The notes under the pieces: generated by a model | Told to the model about the DNA's origin: nothing | What the model saw: the letters and a program-made list of their open reading frames with translations, nothing else | Databases searched by the model: none | NCBI GenBank assembly: GCA_031772625.1 | Contig: CM062814.1 | Span: forward strand, 821,260,757-821,324,756 | Length of the DNA stretch: 64,000 nucleotides | Source of the DNA: Pinus tabuliformis | Taxonomy: Eukaryota > Streptophyta > Pinopsida > Pinales > Pinaceae | Reading direction: 5' to 3' | In this document: one piece after another, positions 1-11,639 of the stretch | How positions within the stretch are numbered: the stretch's first letter is position 1 | Layout of the letters: each line of letters opens with the position of its first letter | Translations under genes and position numbers: made by a program

Positions 1-269
1 AGTGGAGCAGGGGAGACGATGAACGAATGAGACGAGGTACCTCCATATTGAAACAGTAAATGAATTTTTGTCGCTTTAGACCTGCATTGATTGTTTCCTG
101 CAGTGTGTCTTGAAGGCGCCTCAGGGTGGTATGGGGAGGGGTGCCATTAGCCAAGTGGCATGTCCCCTCGCCGCCATCCTTCAAAGTGTTCATTAATACC
201 ATAACGTGTCACCTGCATCTAGGTGGCCTCCTGCTTTTTGAGTCTTATCTTTCTCTACTATTTCATTGA

Positions 270-1430
270 ATTCCTTCATCTGTGCATCTGTGGCTATAGA
301 AGATAATGCATTAGCATTCAGAGTAGTGTTTCTCTCCACCCCTATATTGGCAAGAAGGTCAGCCACCTTATTTCCTTCCCGACGAATATGTTTGAGATTA
401 ACTGCTCTGTGAGTTCTGAGCTAATTTTCAACAAGTTCCAGTCTTTCGGCTAGTCGCCAACTGTTGCCAATTTTGTTTGGGGGAGTCCCCTGCAGAATTT
501 TATTCACCATATTTATTAGTATTTAAGATTCGCCTTCAATTATGAGAGGGAAGAAACCATGTGAGTGAGCTAAAAGGAGCCCTTTCCATAACCCTTCAAG
601 CTCATCTGAGTTATTAGAGTCCCATCCATTTGAGCCTATGAATGTTAGAAGGGTGACTCCATTATGATCTCTGAAAATGCCCCCAAACCCGGCTTTACCT
701 GGATTGCCTTTTGAGGCCCCGTCGAAGTTCAGTTGGAACACATTCTGAGGAGGAGGGATCCATTTGTCTGATATTGTACTTTTTGCTACAGTTTTAGCAA
801 AGATTTTCAATTCTTGATTCCATTGTAGATTCCAGTTGTCCCAAATATTCTTTTCCTGTGGCAGTGAGGGAAGGTCGTCGTCATGCCAAGTTTGGAGTAT
901 AAGAGTTTCCTTGAGGTTTTGACATACATTATTCCATATGATTTCCATAGGCGAACACTGATTCTTGAAGATACGTTTGTTCCTCTCCTTCCATATAGTC
1001 CACATGAGAAGGCCGGGGATGAGCTTCCATAAGGAGTTAAGAACCTTACTCTTATAAGGATTTTTTGCCCAATTACGAACAGTGGTGGGAATGTCTTCCT
1101 TGATTTGACTGTCCCTTTGGCATCTCAAACTGACTTTTTCCCAGAGTTTATGAGCCAGAGGGCAAGTGTTCATGAGATGCAAGGTGGTTTCTTCTTCCTG
1201 ATTACAATGGGGACAGATGAAAGGTCCATGAAAGTTTCTCTTCCGCAGATTATCCCAGGTGAGGATTTTATTTTGACAAAGAACCAGAGGAAGGTGGACA
1301 CCTTCGGCCATAAGTTGGGAGCCCAGATAGCTGTCCAAAGTATATCTTTGAATGCAGATTCTTTTATGATTATGTTGTAGGCTTCATTCGTGGTGAACAT
1401 TCCCTTGGCTTCATATCCCCATTTGAGCAC
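270..1430 (-). pseudogene. LINE ORF2 C-terminus: zf-RVT and RNase H
   Basis: The zf-RVT domain is spread over two frames: FTTNEAYNIII and LWPKVSTFLWF at 1170-1430, then LTWDNLRKRNFHGPFICPHC and TTLHLMNTC in 523-1338. RNase H follows with FNFDGASKGNPGKAGFGGI (first Asp), SDELEGLWKGLL (Glu) and LIIEGES. In plant LINE RNase H the last motif is normally EGDS, so the third catalytic residue appears to be Glu in place of Asp. A stop follows at once, but the same fold resumes below 523 with HIRREGNKVADLLANIGV, the conserved His-containing C-terminal helix. RNase H removes RNA from the hybrid after first-strand synthesis. Confidence 0.88.
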
Positions 1431-1747
1431 ATCCTTCTTTTCTGAATATCTTATTTTTCGATTGGAGAGTTCCTTTCCCAGATCTGCTGATCGGGCTCTA
1501 GGCCATTTTGAATAATGTGATCAGAGTTTACCCATTTCCTCAATCCATGGGTTAAGGTAGGCTTCTAATATTGATTGATCTTATCGAACTGGTGATCTTC
1601 CCAATTGGGAATTTGGTGAGGATTAATCAAATCTTTTAGTCTATGTTGTTGCTGCCAGGAATCTTCCCAGAACCTTGCAATAGTGTCGTCCCTGACCTCC
1701 CAGAATCTATGCTGCTGAATTAAATTTTTTTGTTGCTTTGCTGCATT

Positions 1748-3499
1748 CTAGACTAGTGAACCTGGACCTATATCAGTAAGTCGGATGAGATCCTCCACAG
1801 GTCTATTATTGGCATATTTTGTTGTCCATAGAGTGGCCCAAGGAGTGTACAGTGCTGTGAGCCAGTTCCACCAGATGCATGCTCCCATAACAACATTGCT
1901 ATGATGAGGGTCACGAAGCCCAGTCCCTCCAAAGTACTTGGGAAGACATACTTTATCCCATTTAACCAGAGCCCATTTGCGTTTTTGTCCTGAGTTACCC
2001 CATAAAAAGGATCTTTGGAGCTTTTTTATTTCTTTGAGAACCCATTTAGGCGCTGCCAGGATTGAGAAGAGATACAACGACATAGATTGAAGAACTGATT
2101 TGATTAAGACTAAGCGACTAGGCATATTGAGGGATCTGTGGGTCCAAGAAGAGAGACGTGCTTCTAATTTTTCAAGGAGCAGATTCCAAGATGAGTGTTT
2201 CAGGGCAACATCAATCAAGGGAGCTCCTAGGTAGTTGGATGGAAGAGTAGTGATCTGAAAACCCAGGATTCGAGCAATGGAGGCTTGTGTAGCTGCAGGG
2301 GTATGAAAGAAGAAAATTTGGGATTTGGCTTGGTTTATAGAAGCTCCAGAGGCAGCTGAAAAATTATTTAACAGAGATTTTAACTTACGAGCTTCTTGGA
2401 CTGAAGGATGCCCATAAAGCATGTTATCGTCCACAAATTGCTGATGGGTGAAGGGAGGGGAGTTGGGAAAGGAGAGGCCTCGTAGTTGCTAGGAGTGAAG
2501 TGCATCTTTGATACATCTACCAAGACCTTCCGCCATGATGACAAACAGAAAAGGAGATAAGGGGTCTCCTTGTCGAATACCTCTAGAAGGATGAAAGGGG
2601 GAGGAAGGAATTCCATTGATTAGGATGGAGAAGAAGGTGGAAGAAATGAGACTCATAACCCATCTAACCCATGGTGGGGAAAAACCAAAGGCCAATAGAA
2701 TCTTTTGAATATAACTCCAGCTTAGGCTATCAAAGGCTTTAGATATATCTATTTTAAGTAGCATACCTACTTTTTTATGCTGCTTCAAAGAGTGGATGAT
2801 CTCATGCGTTAGAATAATGTTGTACGTGATTTGCCGGCCCTCCACATACCTTGATTGCTCTGGTGAGATAAGTAAAGGGAGCAACGGTTTAAGCCTTGAA
2901 GCAATGACTTTGGAGACTAATTTGTAAATGACGTTGCACAACGCGATAGGCCTGAATTTGTCAGGGGTTCTAGAATGAGCTTCTTTAGGAATGAGGGTAA
3001 TGAAAGTGGCATTCATAGATGGAAGCATCCATCTATTGGATCTAGATTCTTCCACTACCTTCCAGACTTCCAATTTGATCAAATCCCAGAAATGGCGAAA
3101 GAAGTTAGAAGTAAACCCATTTGGGCCTGGCGCCTTTCCTTCTTTTAACTGTTGTACCGCATTTTCCACCTCCTGTAAAGTAATTGGTTTGAGGAGAAAC
3201 TGATTATGTTCCTCAATGATGATCTTTGGAATGGATTTGATTATTTTATCTATGGCCTCCGTTCGATCTGTTTGAGTCTCATGATGAACCTGCTTGAAGT
3301 ATGTCAGAAGTTCTTGTTCTATGGCTGCGTGGTCCTCTACTCTTTCTCCTTGATTGTTCTGTATATGGGTAATGGTGTTGATCATTCTCCTTTGAATCGT
3401 AGAGCGGTGAAAAAACTTTGTATTCTTTTCACCTTCCTTCAGCCACCTAACCCGTGATTTTTGCTTCCAAAGAACTTCTTCTTGCTTGTCTCTTTCCAA
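1748..3499 (-). pseudogene. LINE ORF2 reverse transcriptase, two adjoining frames
   Basis: The first part (2489-3499) carries PGPNGFTSNFF, FRPIALCNVIYKLVSKVI, motif A KIDISKAFDSLSW and motif B GIRQGDPLSPFLF. The second (1748-2434, coding continuing a little upstream) carries motif C FVDD and the thumb (SQIFFFHTPAA, YLGAPLI, SRLVLIKSVLQSMSLYLFS, SFLWG). Together these are all the core motifs of a LINE reverse transcriptase, interrupted by one frame change near 2440-2490, where the alternative frame 2380-2616 overlaps. Catalytic aspartates in motifs A and C are present. The enzyme copies LINE RNA at the nicked target. An upstream piece, WLKEGEKNTKFFHR, is the usual linker between endonuclease and polymerase. 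Confidence 0.92.
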
Positions 3500-3589
3500 G
3501 ATTTGAGATTGCAGGTGTGTTTCCTGCTCCGAGAGCTGCTCTGTTCTACCTTCTGTGATGATTTTATGTTGTAGTTATGTCATTGCTTT

Positions 3590-4527
3590 ATTTAGAGCAG
3601 TTTGTGCCTGAAGAATATTCCCAAAAGTAAACTGGTTCCATTGATTGATATGGAATTTGAGATTTTTGAGATTTTGCTAGAATTGGAAAATTTTTGATCC
3701 CTCCAAAGGTATGAAGCTTTTCCAGACCGTGTATATGAAGTTATTAAAGTCTGGATGTGACAGCCATAAGGCTTCAAAGCGAAAGGGCCGTCATGCAGTG
3801 TTGCCTGGTCTTGTCCATTGGAGTGCGATTGGCCAATGATCAGAACCTATGAGGGGAAAAATTGAGGCTGAGAGGTCTCCGCCTAAATGGATTGCATTAT
3901 CAGAGAGTAGGAATCAATACAATCGTGAGGTGATTTGATGAGGGCCTGCTCTTTTATTATTCCAGGTGAAAACTCCATTATTGAAGGGTAGATCAATGAG
4001 CTAGTTGTTCTGGATGAAGTTCTTGAAGTGACAACTTTCCTTATCTAGTTTGCTTCTGCCTCCCCTTTTTTCCTCCAATTTGGTTATCATGTTGAAGTTC
4101 CCCCCCCCCCCCCCGTGATCCAGAGCGGATGGGTTCATTCAGCATTGATTATTGATAGAGTATTTAGTATGTCTATCTTATACATGGCTTCCTGAGGAAA
4201 GTAAACATTTGTTAAATGCCCATGTATATTTGTCCCTGTTATATGGAAAGAAGCCTGAATAAAGTGCTTGTTCGCATGCATATTGGAGAGTGTGATTGTC
4301 TGTGCATTCCAAATGATTGCAAGGCCTCCTGATGCACCTAATGCATCCACGGCAATTGCAGTACAACCTGGCCAAGCTTTTGCCATAGTTTTTTCCAGAG
4401 TTACTGAGTTACACTTAGTTTCCTGTATGAAGAAGATGCTGGGTTTTTCTTGTTGAATCATGCTTTTTATCAATCTGTACTTCCCAGGGCTGTTAAGCCC
4501 TCTAATATTCCATGAAATGAGCTTCAT
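3590..4527 (-). pseudogene. LINE ORF2 N-terminus: AP endonuclease domain, frame-broken
   Basis: This part starts with MKLISWNIRGLNS at 4527, the classic opening of LINE apurinic-like endonucleases. The first 130 residues include IFFIQETKC (catalytic Glu) and GGLAIIWN. The frame is lost near 4135. Downstream, in another frame, come GNFNMITKLEEKRGG, FTWNNKRAG and GSDHWPIALQW (the terminal SDH motif), so the whole endonuclease fold was once present. It nicks target DNA during target-primed reverse transcription. A 15-base C tract at 4100-4114 lies in the damaged stretch, just before GGDFNM-like coding, and accounts for at least part of the frame loss. Confidence 0.88.
4100..4114. repeat. Poly-C tract (15 C) inside LINE ORF2
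   Basis: This is an uninterrupted run of 15 C on the plus strand (G on the coding strand), in the endonuclease domain directly before the FNMITKLEE coding. Such tracts are prone both to replication slippage and to sequencing error, so its exact length is uncertain. Confidence 0.9.
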
Positions 4528-4613
4528 GATGAGATATTAGAGAGGGTGGTATAGTACTTCGTAAGCTTGGAATATCTCCTTGATTCCACTAGCATTTCCC
4601 CAATGCGAATGGT

Positions 4614-5816
4614 TCATTGGAGATCCGTTTTCCTACCTCTCTTCTTATTATCTTTGTTGAGGATCTTTCCATCCCATTGACTTCCAGGCTGTATGCCAAG
4701 GGTTCTTTGTTTCTGTGCTCTTGACAAAATTATTTCTAGGTTGTCCAACTGTCTTTCTAGAATATTGTCATAACTTTTTGTCTTACAGGCTTGCTCTAAG
4801 CCTAGAATATCCAGATCTCCTATATCTATGCTTTCTGGTTCTTCTTCCATATTCTGGGTTTCATTTCTCTCTTCTGTATTTTCCTTTGTATCCTTCAAAG
4901 TGGTCTGCTCATTGTCCACCTCCATACTTTGAGAGAGCCAGGTAGGCATGTCGCTGGGAGAGGGAGAGCCAAGGTCGATGGTTTGCTTTGATTTCTGGAG
5001 AATCTTTGTGCCGGTGGAGGCTGAGTGAGCTTTTGACTTAGGCTGCTCCTTAGAGAGAGCAGGAGTTTCATGTTTGTCCAGATCTAGTTGGGCCAGGGGC
5101 TCGAAGCTGTTTCTTGTACTCAGTCTGGGGGGGTTATCAGCAGAGGTCTTAGGATTGGACCCAGATTTTCTGAGGTTCTTTTTACGATGGGAGACTTTGG
5201 TAAATCCATCAGTGTCTGATTTCCCAGAGGGAGGAGGGGCTGAGTTTTTCAGATTAGATGGGCAATTTTGAAAGAAGTGGCCAAGAGCGTGACATTTCCT
5301 ACAATAGAATGGAACATGTTCATAGTCAATAGCTTGGATCCATTCAAAATCGTCATGAAAAAGACTTACCACATCTGGCAGGGCATTGTTGAGGTGCATA
5401 TAGACGCATATACGAGCATATGAGGTGTATCTTCTGAGCTTAGTCTCCTTTGCAATTTTGACGAACTCACCAAGACCGTTTCTAATATCTTGTAATGAAG
5501 CCTCATCCCAGTACTCCAGAGGGAGGGAGTAGAGGTGGATCCATACTGGTGCCCAACTAAGATCTTCTTTATTCGGGTTAAATCTCTCAACCCAGTCTCT
5601 GAGATACAGTCCAACAGCATTGAAGAAGTACGACCCTCCATTAATGATTCTATTTCTCTCCTCCAGACAGTTGAAAACCACCATGAAGAATCCCTTAGGG
5701 CCTAGCTGCAGGGTTATATAACCTTTTGGCTTCCATTTGGCTGCAACCCATCCCTGCAACGCTCTTTGTGTGGGCCAAAAGCCAATAAGCTTCCCTATCA
5801 GAGCATTATTCTTCAT
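4614..5816 (-). CDS. LINE ORF1 protein, DUF4283 plus CCHC zinc knuckle
   Basis: The open frame encodes 400 residues. Residues 1-150 match the DUF4283 fold of plant LINE ORF1 proteins (IGKLIGFWPTQRALQGWV, then an FNCLEERNRIINGGSYFF-like stretch and WAPVWIHLYSLPLEYWDE). A knuckle CRKCHALGHFFQNC follows at about 170-185. The C-terminal half is low-complexity, basic and acidic, ending in KRGRK, which may be a nuclear localisation signal. The protein should bind LINE RNA and act as its chaperone. The first methionine at 5816 is probably not the true start: the same frame stays open upstream to about 5976 and encodes PSYRINTQIQY, which looks like conserved domain sequence, and a plausible original ATG lies near 6176. 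The N-terminus is therefore damaged. It ends 87 bp before the ORF2 start. Confidence 0.85.
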   Translation of the reverse strand: MKNNALIGKLIGFWPTQRALQGWVAAKWKPKGYITLQLGPKGFFMVVFNCLEERNRIINGGSYFFNAVGLYLRDWVERFNPNKEDLSWAPVWIHLYSLPLEYWDEASLQDIRNGLGEFVKIAKETKLRRYTSYARICVYMHLNNALPDVVSLFHDDFEWIQAIDYEHVPFYCRKCHALGHFFQNCPSNLKNSAPPPSGKSDTDGFTKVSHRKKNLRKSGSNPKTSADNPPRLSTRNSFEPLAQLDLDKHETPALSKEQPKSKAHSASTGTKILQKSKQTIDLGSPSPSDMPTWLSQSMEVDNEQTTLKDTKENTEERNETQNMEEEPESIDIGDLDILGLEQACKTKSYDNILERQLDNLEIILSRAQKQRTLGIQPGSQWDGKILNKDNKKRGRKTDLQ

Positions 5817-6312
5817 ATATTGGATTTGTGTGTTAATCCTATAGCTGGGTAGCTTGGTCTTTGGTCTGTTGGCCGCAACTGGCTTGCATGTGGTTGAAGT
5901 CGCTTTGGGAATCTCGTTAACTATTTCTTTATCTCCTTGAGAGTCCTGTCCTTCTCCTATTTCCTCTTGGATTGTTTATTTGCAAGTTTCCTCCTACATT
6001 GGAACCTGTTTGTTGTCATTTGGGGGAGGCTCTGCGCCCTCCCCCAAAGGTGTTCTCATGATTCTCTCACCTTCTTTGTCCGTTGTGGTTTGTCTTGTTG
6101 CTGTAAGAGTTGGTAGAGTTATTGCAAACTCTGCAGGCCTGTTGTTGCAGATTAGACCTGAACCCTAGCCGCCATGAACGCCCGCTCCATTTCGCAGATA
6201 ATATTCATTGTATTTTTTTACACCGAGGACTGTTAATTGTTACTATGTGCCAACATTTATTTTATTTTAGATAATGGAAATGAAGAAATATTGTTTACAA
6301 TGACTACCTCTG

Positions 6313-6558
6313 TTGTGGAGATTTACCACTGAATTCGTGGCCTGTTTTCTCTCTGCTTTTGTGGTTGTATGTGCCGTGATTCTGGAATTGGTGTTGATTG
6401 TTGGTTCCGTTGCCTCATTCCTTGGTATACTCTGCCTTCTGTTCGTTCAAATGTGGACAACTTTGTCTCGGCCTATTAAGAGAAGTTTACTAGAAAACAC
6501 AGGAATGCATCTCATTATTTTAATTTATCACACTCAGCATTTAATAGAAATAAAATGA
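6313..6558 (+). CDS. Short hydrophobic ORF, doubtful
   Basis: The frame of 81 residues starts MWRFTTEFVACFLSAF and continues through two closely spaced hydrophobic stretches (about residues 8-45), so a translated product would be a small membrane protein. I recognise no family. It lies just beyond the 5' end of the LINE in AT-rich DNA and has no visible promoter. A chance open frame is the most likely explanation. Confidence 0.15.
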   Translation: MWRFTTEFVACFLSAFVVVCAVILELVLIVGSVASFLGILCLLFVQMWTTLSRPIKRSLLENTGMHLIILIYHTQHLIEIK

Positions 6559-7766
6559 AAAGGAAATATTGCCTGTTACAGATGGATTTAGATTCAGGGT
6601 TTTGTTTAAAAACGTCTTCTGCTATATTATATTACTGTTCTCTTCTTGTCGAACCCCCTTAGAATAATTTACATTTTGTTTTTGTACTGTTTTCCCACAA
6701 TTACCTGAACTGTGCACAGTTACGCTTTGGTTGTTTCTTTTATTAGTTACATAACTGTTAACTCATTAGGTTCTTCTTGCGTTGCAAGATTTTACAATTG
6801 ATATAGATGTCTTTTTTGTTCTAAATGGAAGAAACAATTATAAAATGAATTACTCACTAAAAGACAGACAATGTTGGCAGTGACCCTAACTAACTATACT
6901 GTTCCCTACCTAATAATGAAATAAAAAAAAAACAAGTCCCTACATTCTGCTTTGACTAATTAAACATAAAGAAACCAATCACTGATAAATCTTTCCACCT
7001 TGGCAGAGACCAACACCCGGTCATGGTGCCCTTAGCTAGATGCTCTTGCATCATTAACATAGCAACTTTACACTGTTTGATATGAGAGAAGTGGATCTTT
7101 TGTTAAGCATTGATTAAATAATTCTTTTAGATGACATAGCAAGTTTAATTCACTATTCAAAGGTACCATGGTGAACTCTTATGGTAACAACCATGGGGCC
7201 TATAAATAAACACAAAATGATTTTTATGCCTTAGAAAGTATACTTGATTCCCAAAAAGTAGTAAATGGATGTGAAGTGTGCATTTGATGTTGAGTTTGTT
7301 TCATTCCACGAAGGTTTGGTGCACATTTCTTGATCCTCTCCTACTCATTTCTGACCATTTTTCAATATTGAATCGGCTCACTTGATCAAAAGCTTGCGGT
7401 CTTTTAGATTAATGTTACTAATGAAAAATCAATGAACGATTTTAGACTCTGCAAATTGTTTGATTCATTGTTAATTACTTTTAGGATATATTTACTATTG
7501 TGGAAAAAAAATTCATAGGTATCTATGTGATGATTCAACAGGGATTAGTTTGTCACACCATGTCTCTTTGTTTTTCGCATGTACTACATAATCAATTTAC
7601 ATGTTGCTTTATGAAACTCCTACATAGGTTTAGAGAATAGGAAGGTAGATCTGGTTACAACACACCTAATAGTCAACAAAGAGGTAGTGTATCATGATAT
7701 TGAGTAAGTTGAATGCCTAGGTCCAATCCTTTCACAATAGAGCAATAACAATACAATATTAGGAAT

Positions 7767-8126
7767 GGGTAGCAATACAATATTAGGAATGGATGAATCA
7801 TGAGAAAGGTTACTATGAAATAAAGGAAAATATGGCTCTACCATACCCCCTAAATGTTTTCACAAATAAGTTGAGTTCAGTTTTGTTGCTTAAAAAAATA
7901 GATGTAATCTCATAATACATGGTTGATTTGAATGGGTAGCAATACAATATCAGGAATGGATGAATCATGAGAAGGAATGGATGAATCATGAGAAAGGTTA
8001 CTCTGACATAAAGGAAAATATGACTCTACCATACCCCCTAAATGTTTTCAGAAATAAGTTGAGTTCAGAGTTCAATTTTGTTGCTTAAAAAACTGGATGT
8101 AATCTCCTAATACACGGTTGATTTGA
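7767..8126. repeat. Tandem duplication, two units of about 167 and 193 bp
   Basis: Unit 1 (7767-7933) and unit 2 (7934-8126) both start GGGTAGCAATACAATAT and end GGTTGATTTGA. They share the phrases CTACCATACCCCCTAAATG and GAATGGATGAATCATGAGA. Unit 2 holds an extra internal copy of about 22 bp of the latter phrase and a short insertion near AGTTCAG, which explains the length difference. No coding is associated. Confidence 0.85.
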
Positions 8127-8396
8127 GCCTAGTAGACAGTTATCATACAATATTGATAATGGGTAGAATGTCTGCTTCAAATATTTGTGAAAAAAATTTA
8201 ATTAGAGCTAAAGAATATTCAATCTACAAGAAAAAGGCTATCATCTGCTCTCATTTATTCTAATCTACAAAACCTGGATTACCAATATGACTAACACAAC
8301 CAAATTCAATTGGAATACAATAAAAATCTAGAAGTTTCAGTGACAAATCGTCAAAAGTGGTTTCTAGGTTCATCTTGTGAAAAACATTGTTTCTAA

Positions 8397-9182
8397 CTAT
8401 TGATTCTACTTCACTAAGAAAAGGCTCTTTAGCAAAGGTTCTTGCCAACAACAGTGCGAGCACTCGGTACATTTTGTATTTTTTGTATTATACATGGGCA
8501 TATTCCATACATATGAAGCATTTTCCCGTAAATTAGGATTTCATAAATAGTAGAATGTCACCAACAAAAAAGAGAAGTTAGCAACTTTACATATTCTCCC
8601 TATAACATCTATATGTGCAATAATTGGTATTTTATAGGTGCACATTAAAATAAACAAGAGATAGAGTCTATATTTGACCCATTGTCTATTCAAATTATCA
8701 TTGATAAGATGTGCCTCTAAAACACCTTGCCTTTTGTCAAATCACAGATCTTTATGAATATTAATATACAAAGTATCTATATTAACTTTAAAGTACTATT
8801 GATTCTACTTCAGTGAGAAAAGGTTCTTGAGCAAATGTTCTTTCCAACAACAAAGTGAGCACTTGTACGTTTTGTATCATACATGGGCATATTCCACACA
8901 TATGAAGCATTTGCCCCTAAATTAGGATTTCATAAATAGTAGAATGTCACCAACAAAAAAGAGAAGTTAGTAACTTTACATATTCTCCCTATAACATCTA
9001 TATGTGCAAGAATTGGTATTTTATAGGTGCAAATTCAAATGAACAAGAGATAGAGTCTATATTTGACCCATTGTCTATTCAAATTATCGTTGATAAGATG
9101 TGCCTCTAAAACACATTGCCTTTTGTCAAATCACAAATCATTATGAATATTAATCTACAAAATATATATATCAACTTTAAAA
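8397..9182. repeat. Direct duplication of about 390 bp
   Basis: Copy 1 (8397-8790) and copy 2 (8795-9182) both start CTATTGATTCTACTTCA and run colinearly through CATGGGCATATTCCA, AAATTAGGATTTCATAAATA, TATTCTCCCTATAACATCTA and GATAAGATGTGCCTCTAAAA. They look roughly 90% identical by eye. The left copy overlaps the start of the minus-strand 70-residue open frame at 8260-8472. Function is unknown. Confidence 0.88.
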
Positions 9183-9360
9183 CATAATTTATTTAGTAAT
9201 CAATTATATCAAAATCTATATTAAAAAAAAGTCAAATAACATACCACAACAATCCTTACATTTCACACATAAGTTAAAAGCCTATTATTTGTAACGTTAT
9301 GGATAACCAGTGCTAATCAAAAGTAAAATTTAAATCACAAATCAATATGAATATTAATCT

Positions 9361-9445
<85 letters not shown>

Positions 9446-9451
9446 AGATAT

Positions 9452-9496
<45 letters not shown>

Positions 9497-9645
9497 TTAA
9501 AATATAATATATTTAGAAACTTATTATATCAAAATCTATATTAAAAAAAATCGAATAATATATGACATCAATCCTTACATTTCACACATAAGTTAAAAGC
9601 CTATTATTTATAATGTTATGGATAACTAGTGCTAATCAAATGTAA
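9128..9645. repeat. Direct duplication of about 200 bp, second copy expanded by a microsatellite
   Basis: Both copies start AAATCACAAATCA (9128 and 9332) and continue through AATATTAATCTACAA, TCAAAATCTATATTAAAAA, CCTTACATTTCACACATAAG and GGATAACCAGTGCTAATCA (or CTAG variant). The second copy carries the long AT array at 9364-9492 where the first has only a short ATATATAT. A third partial echo of GGATAACCAGTGCTAATCAA lies near 9680-9700. Confidence 0.85.
9364..9492. repeat. (AT)n microsatellite with an internal GATATA block
   Basis: About 129 bp of alternating AT, interrupted at about 9428-9458 by repeated GATATA units. It sits within the second copy of the 9128-9645 duplication and evidently grew from the short AT run present in the first copy. 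Confidence 0.95.
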
Positions 9646-9841
9646 AATAATCTTACTGTTATGAATATTATGAATTTTATGGATAACCAGTGCTAATCAA
9701 AAGTTTAAAAAAACATGTGACTGCATGTTTAATGAAAAAGAATACTAATAATAATTATAAAAATATTTTATATTTATATTATTATTTATTAAAAAATTCA
9801 TAATATAAATAATAATAATAAAATTACAATAAAAATAAATT

Positions 9842-10280
9842 ATTGAGAAAATGTATATTTAAGATATCCTTTAAAATATATTGATTTAAACGTTTATTAC
9901 TACTATGTATTGATACACTTAAACATTATATAAATCAAATGGAATTCTCATTCTATTATAATTTTTTATTATAATCCATTAATCTTTAATACACATAATT
10001 TTCCACTTAAATAGTTAAGGGAGTTTACTCAAATTAATTATAGCACGTTTTTCATGAATAATTGATAAAATGTATGATTAAGATATCTTTTAAAATATAT
10101 TGATTTAAACACTTTATTACTATTATGTATTAATACGCTAAACATTATATAAATGAAATGAAATTCTCATTCTATTATAATTTCTTATTATAATCCATTA
10201 ATCTTTAATACATATTATTTTTCACTTAAATAGTTAAGAAAATGAAATTTACTCAAATTAATTATAGCATGTTTTTCATG
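9842..10280. repeat. Tandem duplication, two units of about 219 bp
   Basis: Unit 1 (9842-10060) and unit 2 (10061-10280) both start ATTGANAAAATGTAT and share AAAATATATTGATTTAAAC, TTCTCATTCTATTATAAT, ATAATCCATTAATCTTTAAT and CTCAAATTAATTATAGCA. They are diverged by scattered substitutions and small indels. Both units are extremely AT-rich and non-coding. Confidence 0.88.
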
Positions 10281-11639
10281 TGTATTTTTTTTAATTAAAT
10301 TAAATTCTTAACCATGTCATAATTCCCACTGGAGTCTCTTTTTAGTTCTGATTTCATTAAAATTAAATGGTGTGATCGAGCTGAACAGAACTCAAGTTAT
10401 TGTTTTCTAATATGTACTAGAGTTATTGTTTTCTAAGAATATTTCAGTTACGGTTTTCTAAGAACCTGTAAGGGATATGATTGTATTACTTTATAATAAA
10501 ATTAGAGAACTAAGTTATTGTTTTTTAAAAATAGAAAGTTATATTAGTGCTGTGATTATTATGGAACATTGGTGTAGTTTAAAGTAAGATTTATTATTTT
10601 ATAATAAAATTATAGAAATCTAGTTATTATTGAAAAAGAAAGGTTAAAATGAGTTTTTCACAATCCTTTAATAGATTTCTAGGCTCCGTGATGCCATCCT
10701 GCAATAAAAGAAGATACAGGTTCAGTCAAACCGATTTATGTTTCAATCCTACAATTGATTTATGTTTCAATCCTCCAGTGCTGGCCCCTGTAATCACGTT
10801 GAAATAATTAGTTATCCTTATGTCTAGACCATCAAGTATTTATTATATAAGAAGACAATATATTAAATGAACTAAAAGGGTTTATGCAGAATATATTTCA
10901 GTGGAGGGAATGAAGCAAACACATCAGTGAACAAATACAGAGAAGAGTAAATTGACGAGAGTTTCAAGACGTATAGGATGAAAATTGATTACATTAGCGT
11001 TTTGAGAAGGGAAGAAACAGTTAAGGTAGTTTCATAGCAAGTATACCATGTCCATTACTTAACTGCGAGACTGTTTGTCAGGGAAGATCATCCATCAAGT
11101 CAGAGAGACGGTTATGACATCATTTGATGGCTAAGAATGCTTTAATCGTCTAACAACAGATCGCATGATGATGAATGGTGCAAGGTGGCATTTAGGGATG
11201 TCTTTTTCAGAGGAAACACCTTATGGCATAAAGATATGCACCTTTACACCAATACATGGTTGAATTGCTTCATCATAAAGTAGAAGATATCTTTACACCA
11301 ATACATCGTTTGGTTAATGAAAATCCAACACATACTCTTTTAAAAACATTTAGTGAGCATTTTATCAAAAAGAAAAAATACATTTTTGTATATTATTATT
11401 ATTATATTAATTATTTTTATTTTAATATAGTATGATAATAAAATTTGATAGGAACTCAACCCATTATATAAATTAAATTTAGATGAAAATGATAACAATT
11501 ATTCTTTCAAAGTACCGAGAATAAATTTTATTATCATGTATATATATGAAAATTAATTTTCGAATATTATTACTACCAATGCTTTGAACTTTTTCAATAT
11601 CAAAAACTTTGACTTCTTACTAATATGTTCTAAGAATAG

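Larger units (their letters stand above)
1..6190 (-). mobile_element. Plant L1-type LINE, 3' end at or beyond the window edge
   Basis: This is a non-LTR retrotransposon read on the minus strand. From right to left it has a short leader, ORF1 (DUF4283 and a zinc knuckle), then ORF2 with endonuclease, reverse transcriptase, zf-RVT and RNase H. This order, with a C-terminal RNase H, is typical of plant L1 LINEs. The 5' end lies near 6190, where the minus strand reads a possible ORF1 start (MAARVQ) at 6176. The 3' end is not visible: RNase H tail coding reaches to about 270, the rest to position 1 looks like 3' UTR, and no poly(A) tail is seen. No target duplication could be identified. ORF2 is split into several frames, so the copy is inactive. 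Confidence 0.93.

Noticed and set aside
4100-4114. Poly-C tract as a regulatory element
   Set aside because: It falls within eroded LINE coding; slippage or sequence error is a simpler explanation.
8260-8472. Minus-strand 70-residue frame as a gene fragment
   Set aside because: No family recognised, no neighbouring exons, and its 5' end lies in a locally duplicated non-coding stretch.
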